Assembly: GCA_032249615.1 (NCBI GenBank)
Contig: JAVVHH010000034.1
Coordinates: 1-29,539, forward strand
Direction of reading: 5' to 3'
Length of the DNA: 29,539 bases
Origin: JAVVHH01 sp032249615
GTDB taxonomy: Bacteria; Pseudomonadota; Alphaproteobacteria; Acetobacterales; Acetobacteraceae
In this document: piece by piece, positions 1 to 7,017 of the stretch
How positions within the stretch are numbered: position 1 is the first letter of the stretch
Layout: every line of letters starts with the position of its first letter
Notes under the pieces: model-generated
What the model was told of the DNA's origin: nothing
The model's database searches: none
What the model saw: only the letters and a program-made list of their open reading frames with translations
Translations under genes and position numbers: made by a program

Positions 1-142
1 CGTTCTTCGCGGTGAGCCGGTCATCCGCAAGGTGGTCGACGAGCCGGCCGCGGACGCGCGGCGTGCTTCGGTGCCGACGGCTGGGCGTCCCCTGCCGCCA
101 GCGCCCGCCGGTGGCCTCGGGCCGGCACCTCAGCCCGGCTGA
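1..142 (+). CDS. ftsH: ATP-dependent zinc metalloprotease FtsH, C-terminal end only
   Basis: Only the last 46 codons are present (frame beginning at base 2, stop TGA at 140-142). The tail starts with LRGEP and continues as a Pro/Ala/Arg-rich, apparently disordered stretch ending in PAPQPG. Such a tail following an LRGEP-type motif is typical of alphaproteobacterial FtsH, the membrane-anchored AAA+ protease that degrades unneeded membrane and regulatory proteins. The ATPase and HEXXH protease domains lie outside the window, so the call rests on the tail and on the downstream folP-glmM order, which is the usual neighbourhood of ftsH in this group. A terminator hairpin follows 24 bases after the stop. 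Confidence 0.72.
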   Translation, partial: VLRGEPVIRKVVDEPAADARRASVPTAGRPLPPAPAGGLGPAPQPG

Positions 143-166
143 GTTAATCGGCGAAGTGAGTGGAGG

Positions 167-204
167 GATGGCCTGCTTTCCATAGGCAGGCCATCTTTCG
201 TTCT
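167..204 (+). terminator. Intrinsic terminator between ftsH and folP
   Basis: A perfect 10-bp inverted repeat (GATGGCCTGC at 167-176, GCAGGCCATC at 186-195) encloses a 9-base loop and is followed by TTTCGTTCT. This has the form of a Rho-independent terminator closing the ftsH transcript. It ends only 12 bases before the preferred folP start at 208, so transcripts that read through would carry the hairpin right at the folP initiation site. Confidence 0.8.
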
Positions 205-207
205 ACC

Positions 208-1065
208 ATGACAAAGCCGCGCACGACCGGGCCCTGGGCCGATCTCCCGCCTGGCCCGCACGTCATGGGGATCGTGAACGTCACGCCCGACAGCTTCAGC
301 GATGGCGGCCGGACCCCATCGCAAGCGGTCGATCTCGGCCTCGAGATGCTCGACGACGGTGCGGCGATTATCGACGTCGGCGGCGAATCAACCCGGCCGG
401 GAGCGACCCCGGTTTCGCCCGACGAGGAACAACGCCGCGTCCTGCCCGTGATCGAGGCGCTCGCGCGGCGCGGGGCGATGGTTTCGGTCGACACGCGGCA
501 CGCCTCCACCATGGTGCGAGCCGCGCAATCCGGCGCGCGCATCATCAACGACGTGTCGGGTTTGACCTTTGACGCAAAAGCCGTCGAAACGGTCGCGAGC
601 CTGGCTTGTCCGGTCGTCATCATGCATATGCGCGGAACGCCCGAGACGATGAACTCGCTCGCCCATTATGCCGATGTCACGACGGAGGTGTATGCCGAGT
701 TGACCGACAGGGTGAACGCCGCCGTGCGGGCGGGGGTGGCGCGGGAACGCGTCGCGGTCGATCCCGGCTTCGGTTTTGCGAAGAACGCACAACAAAGCGC
801 TGATCTGCTCCGGAATTTGGCACTCTTTGTTAACCTTCGCTGCCCTATAATTGCCGGATTGTCGCGTAAAAGGTTTGTCGGGGCCCTCGCAGGTGTCGAC
901 CTCGCCGCGGAACGGGATGCCGCCTCGATTGCCGCCGGATTGTTCGCGGTTGAACGCGGGGCATCCGTTTTGCGGGTTCACAATGTTCGGGCAACGGTGC
1001 ATGCGTTGCGCGTCTGGACGGAGCTCAACCGGGTTACCGAGCCAGTTTCAGAGAGGTCTTCGTGA
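208..1065 (+). CDS. folP: Dihydropteroate synthase
   Basis: This TIM-barrel enzyme condenses p-aminobenzoate with hydroxymethyl-dihydropterin pyrophosphate in cytoplasmic folate synthesis and is the sulfonamide target. Diagnostic motifs appear in order: MGIVNVTPDSFSDGG near residue 20, DVGGESTRPGA, SVDTRH, INDVSG, DPGFGFAK, GLSRKRF, and a C-terminal RVHNV motif. From the ATG at 208 the protein has 285 residues, normal for the family. An upstream in-frame GTG at 160 was rejected because it would translate through the terminator hairpin and add non-conserved residues. No good Shine-Dalgarno site precedes 208. The stop overlaps the glmM start (GTGA at 1062-1065), implying coupled translation. 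The stretch around 810-870 is noticeably more AT-rich than the rest. Confidence 0.96.
   Translation: MTKPRTTGPWADLPPGPHVMGIVNVTPDSFSDGGRTPSQAVDLGLEMLDDGAAIIDVGGESTRPGATPVSPDEEQRRVLPVIEALARRGAMVSVDTRHASTMVRAAQSGARIINDVSGLTFDAKAVETVASLACPVVIMHMRGTPETMNSLAHYADVTTEVYAELTDRVNAAVRAGVARERVAVDPGFGFAKNAQQSADLLRNLALFVNLRCPIIAGLSRKRFVGALAGVDLAAERDAASIAAGLFAVERGASVLRVHNVRATVHALRVWTELNRVTEPVSERSS
846..851 (+). promoter_or_regulatory. Perfect TATAAT inside folP, possible internal -10 for glmM-thiD
   Basis: A consensus -10 hexamer lies in a locally AT-rich patch about 210 bases upstream of glmM. No convincing -35 is found at 16-18 bases (the hexamer at 17 bases is CTCTTT). TTGGCA at 817-822 resembles a -35 but is 23 bases away. 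It may be a weak internal promoter or chance. Confidence 0.15.
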
Positions 1066-2423
1066 CGCAGAAGCGTTTGTTTGGCACGGACGGAATTCGT
1101 GGAACTGCCAACGTCCACCCCATGACCGCAGAAACGGCCCTCAAATTGGGCCAAGCTGCCGGCGTTCGCTTTGTCCGCGGGAGCCACCGCCACCGCGTCG
1201 TGATCGGGAAAGATACCAGGCTATCCGGCTACATGATCGAGCCGGCGCTTGTGGCGGGTTTCATCAGCGCCGGGATGGACGTCATGCTGGTGGGGCCGTT
1301 GCCGACGCCGGCGATCGCCATGCTGACCCGGAGCTTGCGGGCTGATCTCGGCGTGATGGTGTCGGCATCCCACAACGCGTTCGAGGACAATGGCATCAAG
1401 CTTTTCGGTCCCGATGGCTTCAAACTCTCCGACGAGACGGAGATGGCGATCGAGGAACTGATGGCTGGCGGGAGCGCCAACCAATTGGTGGCCCCGGACC
1501 GGCTTGGCCGCGCGAGCCGACTCGAGGACGCGGGCGGCCGCTACATCGAAGCGGCGAAGGCGACCTTCCCGCGTGGCCTCACGCTCGATGGGCTGAGGAT
1601 CGTCGTCGATTGCGCTCACGGTGCTGCCTACCGGGTTGCCCCGACGGTGCTGTGGGAGCTTGGGGCGACCATCATCGCCGTCGGGGTCGAGCCGGACGGC
1701 TTCAACATCAACAAAGGCTGCGGATCGACGGTTCCGGAGCATCTGCGCGCCAAGGTGCTCGAGCACAAGGCGGACCTCGGCATCGCTCTGGATGGCGACG
1801 CAGACAGGCTGATCCTGATCGACGAAAAGGGCGACATCGTCGATGGTGATCAGATCCTCGCCCTGATCTCGTGCTCCTGGTTGCGGGCCGGGCGCCTGAC
1901 CGGAAACGGCGTCGTCGCGACGGTGATGTCCAATTTGGGGCTCGAGAAGCTCCTCGCCGGGGAGGGGTTGCGCCTCGAGCGGACCAAAGTTGGGGACCGC
2001 TACGTCGTCGAGCGGATGCGGGCGACGAAGATGAATGTGGGCGGGGAGCAATCGGGCCATCTGATCCTGTCCGATTACGCGACCACGGGCGACGGGCTGG
2101 TGGCGGCGCTGCAGGTGCTGGCGGTGCTCGTGCACTCCGGCAAGCCGGCGAGCGAGGCATGCAAGGTCTTCGAGCCCTTTCCGCAACTGCTCCAGAACGT
2201 GCGGTTCGCCGGGCCATCGCCGCTCAAGCATCCGCGCGTCGTGGCGGCGGTGGCCGACGCGGAGGCTCGGCTTGGCGCCACCGGGCGTGTCTTGCTTCGC
2301 TTGTCCGGCACCGAGCCGTTGGTCCGGGTGATGGCTGAGGGCGAGGATGAAGCCGCCGTTCGTCAGATCGTCAGCGGGCTTTGCGACATGATCCAATCGG
2401 CCGCTGCGGCGGAAGCTGCCTAG
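1062..2423 (+). CDS. glmM: Phosphoglucosamine mutase
   Basis: GlmM interconverts glucosamine-6-phosphate and glucosamine-1-phosphate on the route to UDP-GlcNAc, so it feeds peptidoglycan and lipopolysaccharide synthesis. The N-terminus has the family start LFGTDGIRG. The phosphoserine loop SASHN places the catalytic serine at residue 103, the metal-binding loop DGDADR is at 244-249, the sugar-binding GGEQSGH follows, and the C-terminal phosphate-binding RLSGTEP is present. Length 453 is normal. The GTG start at 1062 overlaps the folP stop and gives the expected N-terminus exactly. thiD begins four bases after the stop, so folP-glmM-thiD reads as one transcript. Confidence 0.97.
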   Translation: MTQKRLFGTDGIRGTANVHPMTAETALKLGQAAGVRFVRGSHRHRVVIGKDTRLSGYMIEPALVAGFISAGMDVMLVGPLPTPAIAMLTRSLRADLGVMVSASHNAFEDNGIKLFGPDGFKLSDETEMAIEELMAGGSANQLVAPDRLGRASRLEDAGGRYIEAAKATFPRGLTLDGLRIVVDCAHGAAYRVAPTVLWELGATIIAVGVEPDGFNINKGCGSTVPEHLRAKVLEHKADLGIALDGDADRLILIDEKGDIVDGDQILALISCSWLRAGRLTGNGVVATVMSNLGLEKLLAGEGLRLERTKVGDRYVVERMRATKMNVGGEQSGHLILSDYATTGDGLVAALQVLAVLVHSGKPASEACKVFEPFPQLLQNVRFAGPSPLKHPRVVAAVADAEARLGATGRVLLRLSGTEPLVRVMAEGEDEAAVRQIVSGLCDMIQSAAAAEAA

Positions 2424-2427
2424 CGGG

Positions 2428-3219
2428 GTGAGAGGGCGCGTCCTCGTCATTGCCGGATCCGACTCCGGCGGTGGCGCCGGCATACAAGCCGATATCAAAG
2501 CGATCATGGCCATGGGGGGTTACTCCGCCAGCGCGGTGACCGCCATCACGGCGCAGAATACGCTCGGCGTTCACCTGGTGCATTCGGTGCCGCCCGACGT
2601 CGTGCAGGCGCAGATCGAGGCGGTGCTGCACGATATCGGCGCCGACGCGATCAAGGTCGGCATGCTGGGTGATACGGCGACCGTGCTTCGGGTGGCCGAC
2701 TGCCTCGTGCGCTTGGCGGCCGGCATCCCGATCGTGGTCGATCCCGTCATGGTCGCCAAAGGCGGTCAGTCGCTCCTCGCCATCGAGGCATTGCAAGCGC
2801 TGCGGGAGGGGCTGCTGCCCATCGCCACGCTGATCACGCCAAACCTGCCGGAGGCGCAATGCCTGCTCGGCCGGCCCATCGTCAAAGCGGCTGACGCCGC
2901 CCGCGAGCTGCTCCGGACGGGGACCAAAGCCGTTCTCTTGAAGGGAGGGCATGGCGAAGGCACCGAGTTGACGGACGTGCTCGCCGATTCCGACGGGCTC
3001 CAATCCTTCACCATGCCCCGCATCGAGACCCGGCATACCCACGGAACCGGTTGCACCCTGGCGAGCGCAATCGCAGCAGGGTTGGCGCAAGGCATGACCC
3101 TCCACGCATCAATCGGGCGAGCCCGGCGCTACGTGCAAGAGGCGATAAGCGGGGCGCCCGGCTTTGGCGCCGGCCATGGACCTCTCAACCACAATGTGGG
3201 AACCAGCTACGACGGATAG
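2428..3219 (+). CDS. thiD: Hydroxymethylpyrimidine (phosphate) kinase
   Basis: This ribokinase-fold enzyme phosphorylates HMP and HMP-phosphate for thiamine synthesis or salvage. Visible motifs are AGSDSGGGAGIQAD at the N-terminus, KVGMLGD, VVDPVM, ITPNLPEA, LLKGGHG and the ATP/anion-hole motif HTHGTGCTLASA near residue 195. The GTG at 2428 is the earliest sensible start and puts the family motif at residue 9. The 263-residue length fits ThiD alone, without a fused ThiE or ThiN domain. It is the last gene of the folP-glmM-thiD run. Its stop lies inside the end of the convergent hisI gene (13-base tail-to-tail overlap), leaving no room for a terminator between them. Confidence 0.95.
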   Translation: MRGRVLVIAGSDSGGGAGIQADIKAIMAMGGYSASAVTAITAQNTLGVHLVHSVPPDVVQAQIEAVLHDIGADAIKVGMLGDTATVLRVADCLVRLAAGIPIVVDPVMVAKGGQSLLAIEALQALREGLLPIATLITPNLPEAQCLLGRPIVKAADAARELLRTGTKAVLLKGGHGEGTELTDVLADSDGLQSFTMPRIETRHTHGTGCTLASAIAAGLAQGMTLHASIGRARRYVQEAISGAPGFGAGHGPLNHNVGTSYDG

Positions 3220-3593
3220 AGGACGGACGGGCTCACCAGCGGGGCACTGATCTCGGTCAACTCGCCGTCGCGCACGGCCGTAAAGAAGCAGCTGCGGCGC
3301 CCGGTGTGACAGGCGACACCGACTTGGTCGACCAGAACGAGCAGCGCATCGCCATCACAATCGAGCCGCATCTCCACCAGGCGTTGCGTCTGGCCGGAGG
3401 TCTCGCCCTTACGCCACAGCGCGCTGCGGCTGCGGCTCCAATAGCAAACCCGTCCCGACGCCAACGTCTCCCCGATCGCCTCGCGGTTCATCCAGGCCAG
3501 CATCAGGACCTCGCCGGTGTCATGCTGCTGCGCGATGACGGGGATCAGGCCTGCGCCATCGAAGTGCAGGCCTGCCAGGATGTCAGCCGCCAT
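3207..3593 (-). CDS. hisI: Phosphoribosyl-AMP cyclohydrolase
   Basis: HisI opens the purine ring of phosphoribosyl-AMP, the third step of histidine synthesis. From the ATG at 3593 the product has 128 residues, typical of the single-domain cyclohydrolase with no HisE fusion. The metal-binding set is visible: D78, C79, D80 and D82 in the LDCDGD motif, then C95 and C102 in the VACHTGRRSC motif. An upstream ATG at 3626 would extend it by 11 residues inside metC; the later start is preferred because it gives the normal family N-terminus. The gene overlaps the metC end by 11 bases and is last in its operon. It stands apart from any other his gene in the window except the distant hisZ. Confidence 0.94.
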   Translation of the reverse strand: MAADILAGLHFDGAGLIPVIAQQHDTGEVLMLAWMNREAIGETLASGRVCYWSRSRSALWRKGETSGQTQRLVEMRLDCDGDALLVLVDQVGVACHTGRRSCFFTAVRDGELTEISAPLVSPSVLYPS

Positions 3594-4779
3594 GAAGCGC
3601 CGGAAAGGCCTGGTCGAGATCGGCAATCAGGTCTTGGGTGTCTTCCAGCCCGATATGGATCCGCACGGTGGCGCCGCCGATATCGCCCTTCGTTGCCGTC
3701 CGGGTCAGAAAGCCGGTGCTCGGTAGGGCAAGGCTCTCGAAACCGCCCCAACTTGCCCCGATTCCGAACAGCGTGAGCTGGTCGATCATCGCGCGCGTCG
3801 CCTCCGGCGTGAATTCCGGCTCGAAAACGACGCCGAACAAGCTGCATGCCCCGGTGAAATCACGCTTCCAGATGTCATGCCCCGGCGCACCGGGCAGCGC
3901 GGGAAACAGAACCTGCTTGACCTCCGGGCGGGCTTGCAACCACTCGGCCACTTGCAGCGCCGACTTCGACTGCTGCGCCAGGCGCACGCCCATGGTGCGC
4001 AGCCCGCGCAGGCACAACCAGCAATCATCGGGGCTGGCGTATTGTCCCAGCGCCAATGTAGCGGTGCGCACACGCTCCCAGGCTTTCTCGTCGGCTACCG
4101 TAATCGAGCCGAGCAGCACATCCGAGTGCCCGACCGGATACTTGGTGAGAGCTTGGATCGAGACATCCACCCCGAACCGGAACGGCTGGAAGTGGTGGAT
4201 GCCCCAGGTGTTGTCCATCAGGACGGCCGCCCCGTGCTGCCGCGCGACCGCGGCCAGCGCCGGCACGTCCTGCATCTCGAAGGTGTGGCTGCCGGGGCTC
4301 TCGACATACAGCACCGTGGTGTTCGGCTGCATCAGATCGGCGAGCGCCGCGGCATCGATGGTCGGATCGTAGTAGGTCGTCGTGATGCCGAGATTGCGCA
4401 GCATGCCATCGGCGAAGCTGCGGGCCGGGCCATAGACGCTGTCCGGCATCAGGCAGTGCTCGCCGGCTTTGAGATAGGCCAGCAGCGGGGTGGTTACGGC
4501 GGCGAGGCCGGATGAGACAATCTGGCAGCGTGTGCCGCCTTCGATCTCGGCGATCATGTTTTCGAGCGCGTGGTGGGTCGCATTGCCCATGACGCCATAC
4601 ATGGCGTCCTGCTCGAGCCGGTTGCCGCCCGCAATCCGGTCGGCGCAATCCACATGCAGCATGGTGGAGCCGCGATGGATCGGCGGGTTGACGAAGCCGC
4701 GGATCTTGGTTCCCTTGCGCCCGGCATGCGAGAGCCGGGTCGCGAAACGATGGCCCTTGGAACTCACGTCATCGGGCAC
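3583..4779 (-). CDS. metC: Cystathionine beta-lyase (Cys/Met metabolism PLP enzyme)
   Basis: This fold-type I PLP enzyme splits cystathionine to homocysteine, pyruvate and ammonia in methionine synthesis. The PLP lysine is K213 in the ALTKYPVGHSD motif, with the pyridine-binding aspartate at D189 (LMDNTWG) and the phosphate-binding region around SSGLAA. The GTG at 4779 has a good Shine-Dalgarno GGAGAA five bases upstream and gives 398 residues; a longer in-frame reading to 4875 lies inside sseA and adds a non-conserved tail. Start and sseA stop overlap by 11 bases. Related gamma-lyases and sulfhydrylases share the fold, but the N-terminal RLSHAGR and the overall length favour the alphaproteobacterial MetC group. 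Confidence 0.9.
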   Translation of the reverse strand: MPDDVSSKGHRFATRLSHAGRKGTKIRGFVNPPIHRGSTMLHVDCADRIAGGNRLEQDAMYGVMGNATHHALENMIAEIEGGTRCQIVSSGLAAVTTPLLAYLKAGEHCLMPDSVYGPARSFADGMLRNLGITTTYYDPTIDAAALADLMQPNTTVLYVESPGSHTFEMQDVPALAAVARQHGAAVLMDNTWGIHHFQPFRFGVDVSIQALTKYPVGHSDVLLGSITVADEKAWERVRTATLALGQYASPDDCWLCLRGLRTMGVRLAQQSKSALQVAEWLQARPEVKQVLFPALPGAPGHDIWKRDFTGACSLFGVVFEPEFTPEATRAMIDQLTLFGIGASWGGFESLALPSTGFLTRTATKGDIGGATVRIHIGLEDTQDLIADLDQAFPALHGG

Positions 4780-5614
4780 CGGTGTTCTCCTTCGGGGTAT
4801 CGGGCCGGCTGGCCCATTCGGTCCAGGAGCCATCGTAGACGGCTCCCGGCGGCAGCCCGGCTTGTACCAGGCCAAGTGTCAAAATGGTGGCGGTCACGCC
4901 CGTTCCACAACTCGTAACGACGGGCGCGCGGCCGTCGACGCCGATTGAGGCGAATCGCGCGCGCAGTTCGGCGGGCGGTAGCATCACGCCGTCCGCACGC
5001 AGCAAGTCGCTCGAGGGCAAACTCCGGCTGCCAGGCATGTGCCCGCTGGGCAGACCGGGCCGCGGCTCGGGCGCAGTGCCTGCGAATCGCCCGGCAGGGC
5101 GGGCATCCAGCACGATCCGGCCGTCCTCGCCGGCGGCCATCATGTCCCCGATCCCACGCAACCTCTCGGCCCGGAAGCTGGCGCGGTAGCGCGACGCGGG
5201 GGCCGGTTTAGCCTCGCCGGCTTCGACGGGCCGGTTCTCGCGCAGCCATTTCGGCAAACCACCGTCCAGCACGGCGGCGCGCTCGTGTCCGAACAAGCCC
5301 ATCAGCCACCAGCCGCGGGCCGAAGAAGCAATACCTTTCTGATCGTAGAAAACCACGGCACTGTCGTTGCCGACACCCATCTCGCCCATCAGCCGCTCGA
5401 AGCGGCCCGGGCTTGGGACCATGTGGGGCAGCGTCGTTTCGGGGTCGGCCACCACGTCGATATCGAAAAACCGGGCGCCCGGGATATGCGCGGCACGGAA
5501 TTCGGTGGCGCCGTCGCGCCCTTCGTTGGGCAGGTATTTCGTCGCGTCGAACACGTTTAGGCCGGGCGTGCCGATCTGCGAGGCCAACCACTCGGTAGAG
5601 ACGAGATTGTCCAT
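4769..5614 (-). CDS. sseA: 3-mercaptopyruvate sulfurtransferase
   Basis: A two-rhodanese-domain sulfurtransferase of 281 residues. The N-terminal inactive domain begins LVSTEWLASQI and contains the HIPGARFFD motif. The C-terminal domain carries the active-site loop CGTGVTA with the persulfide cysteine C236; this loop type separates mercaptopyruvate sulfurtransferases from thiosulfate-specific rhodaneses, which have CRKGVTA. The likely role is transferring sulfur from mercaptopyruvate to thiol acceptors in the cytoplasm. The start overlaps the alaX stop as ATGA, and the end overlaps metC, placing it in a sulfur amino acid operon. Confidence 0.93.
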   Translation of the reverse strand: MDNLVSTEWLASQIGTPGLNVFDATKYLPNEGRDGATEFRAAHIPGARFFDIDVVADPETTLPHMVPSPGRFERLMGEMGVGNDSAVVFYDQKGIASSARGWWLMGLFGHERAAVLDGGLPKWLRENRPVEAGEAKPAPASRYRASFRAERLRGIGDMMAAGEDGRIVLDARPAGRFAGTAPEPRPGLPSGHMPGSRSLPSSDLLRADGVMLPPAELRARFASIGVDGRAPVVTSCGTGVTATILTLGLVQAGLPPGAVYDGSWTEWASRPDTPKENTGAR

Positions 5615-6333
5615 CAGGCGTCCACCAGAGCCAGGGCGATGCGCCGGTTCTGGCGGCCCTTGTTCTCGACTTTCACCACGCTGATGCCGCCGATCTCACC
5701 CGTGTTGCGAACGTGGGTGCCGCCGCATGGCTGGAGATCGACGGGCTGCGCTCCCGCCCCGATCCGGACGAGGCGCAAGCGGCCGGTGCCGCGCGGCGGC
5801 TGGACCGACAGCGTGCGGACGAGCCCGGGATTGGTGTCGAGGACGGCCTCATCCACCCATTCCGCCGACACCGGATGGGCGGCCGCGATCAGCTCGGCCA
5901 ATCCTCGCTCGAGTGCCGCCTTGTCGGGCGCCTCGGCCAGATCGAGGTCGAGCCGGGAGCGGTCTGCGCCGATTTGACCGCCTGTGACTGCCGCGCCGGG
6001 CAGCAGGCTGCAGAGCAGGTGTAGGGCCGTATGCATGCGCATCAGCCGATGCCGCTGAGGGAAGTCGATCGTCGCGTGGACGCGCGCGCCCGGGGCCGGC
6101 AGGGCGGCGTCCAAGGCGGTGACGTGGTGTATCGTGTCGGCGTCACCCTTGGTCGCTTCCAGGATTTCGAGCGCGCCGGCTTCCCAGGTCAGGGTCCCGC
6201 GGTCGCCGGGCTGTCCGCCCGAACGGGCGTAAAAGGGCGAACGGTCCAGGACGACCCGGCCGGGCTCGGCGGCGACGACGATCGCTTCGGCCGTTTGCAG
6301 GTAGGAGTCGTCGAGGAACAGGCGCTCGGTCAT
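5614..6333 (-). CDS. alaX: Free-standing alanyl-tRNA editing hydrolase (AlaX type)
   Basis: AlaX proteins are stand-alone copies of the AlaRS editing domain and deacylate Ser- or Gly-mischarged tRNA-Ala. The zinc set is present: H101 and H105 in the HTALHLL motif, C203 and H207 in the CGGTH motif. A partial second-domain region with SGGQPGDRG near residues 38-46 makes it the medium-length AlaX-M class rather than the short one. From the ATG at 6333 it has 239 residues. An upstream reading to 6381 was rejected because it lies in the nudix gene and adds no conserved residues. It overlaps both neighbours by ATGA, so it should be co-translated with the nudix gene and sseA. Confidence 0.9.
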   Translation of the reverse strand: MTERLFLDDSYLQTAEAIVVAAEPGRVVLDRSPFYARSGGQPGDRGTLTWEAGALEILEATKGDADTIHHVTALDAALPAPGARVHATIDFPQRHRLMRMHTALHLLCSLLPGAAVTGGQIGADRSRLDLDLAEAPDKAALERGLAELIAAAHPVSAEWVDEAVLDTNPGLVRTLSVQPPRGTGRLRLVRIGAGAQPVDLQPCGGTHVRNTGEIGGISVVKVENKGRQNRRIALALVDA

Positions 6334-6968
6334 TCCTGGCACCACGCGGCGCGCAGCGTGTCCCGCCGGGCTGCCAGCCATAGGAGAGCAATCGTCGTGA
6401 CGGAATTGGGAAAGGACCCCGCAATTGCGTCGCCAATGGCTCGATCCGCTGGCCAGACGCGCACGCGAATGTCTTCGTGCTCGGCTGCAAGGCCGAACTT
6501 GCCGGCCATGCCATCGGCGCCGGTTTCAGGCGCGTGCACACGGCCGGCGAACATCGTGCACCGTTCGTCGCTGCCGCCGGGCGTCAGGATGAAATCGCCG
6601 ATGGATTCGAGCCGGTCGGTCGCGAGCCCCATCTCTTCCTGCGCTTCACGCCGTACGGTGTCGGCCGGGCTCTCGCCGTCGTCGCAGAGCCCGGCGGGTA
6701 TCTCGACCATCAGAGGGTCGACGCCGCCTGCCAAAGCCGGGAGGCGAAACTGCTCCATGAGGACGACCGAATCGCGCCAGGGGTCGTAGGGCAGCAGCGC
6801 GGCGGCGCGGCCGCGGCGGAACAGCTCCCAAGTGCGTTCGCCAGACTGTGTTCCGTCGAACCGGCGATGCCGGAAGGTCACGACATCGAGCTGAAAACGG
6901 CCTGACCAGACCCGGCGCTCGTTGACGATGTCGAGCCCAGAATAGGGTGGAAGAGTTGAAGACGGCAT
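6330..6968 (-). CDS. nudF: NUDIX hydrolase, probable ADP-ribose pyrophosphatase
   Basis: The Nudix box spans residues 93-115 (G-x5-E-x7-R-E-x2-E-E-x-G-L, read as GLCDDGE through REAQEEMGL) and is intact. The flanking N-terminal beta region (ERRVWSGRFQLD) and the EIPAG lead-in resemble the ADP-ribose pyrophosphatase subfamily, which hydrolyses ADP-ribose to AMP and ribose-5-phosphate. The substrate cannot be fixed from sequence alone. Length is 212 residues. The ATG at 6968 is the earliest available start and has no Shine-Dalgarno site; instead a GC-rich hairpin sits one base upstream. The stop overlaps the alaX ATG. Confidence 0.85.
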   Translation of the reverse strand: MPSSTLPPYSGLDIVNERRVWSGRFQLDVVTFRHRRFDGTQSGERTWELFRRGRAAALLPYDPWRDSVVLMEQFRLPALAGGVDPLMVEIPAGLCDDGESPADTVRREAQEEMGLATDRLESIGDFILTPGGSDERCTMFAGRVHAPETGADGMAGKFGLAAEHEDIRVRVWPADRAIGDAIAGSFPNSVTTIALLWLAARRDTLRAAWCQE

Positions 6969-6969
6969 G

Positions 6970-6994
6970 GAGCCGCGACCATAGGCCGCGGCTC
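6970..6994 (-). promoter_or_regulatory. Hairpin immediately upstream of the nudix start codon
   Basis: GAGCCGCG (6970-6977) and CGCGGCTC (6987-6994) form a perfect 8-bp stem around a 9-base loop. On the minus strand it lies 23 bases after the upstream regulator gene and ends one base before the nudix ATG. There is no U-tract, so it is not a classical terminator. It could be an attenuator, an RNA-stability element, or a structure limiting ribosome access. Confidence 0.45.
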
Positions 6995-7017
6995 GCCGTT
7001 CTGAAAGCCCGGACTCG

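Noticed and set aside
160..207. Earlier GTG start for folP
   Set aside because: It would translate through the terminator hairpin and add residues outside the conserved family N-terminus.
144..623. Long open frame on the minus strand opposite folP
   Set aside because: It is antisense to a gene with unmistakable FolP motifs, has no recognisable domain, and reflects the long open frames common in GC-rich DNA.
817..832. TTGGCAC... in folP as a sigma-54 promoter
   Set aside because: The -12 element does not match: the GC expected ten bases after GG is TA.
1221..2513. 430-codon open frame antisense to glmM
   Set aside because: It has His/Arg/Gln-rich composition typical of a shadow frame and no conserved motif; glmM is complete on the other strand.
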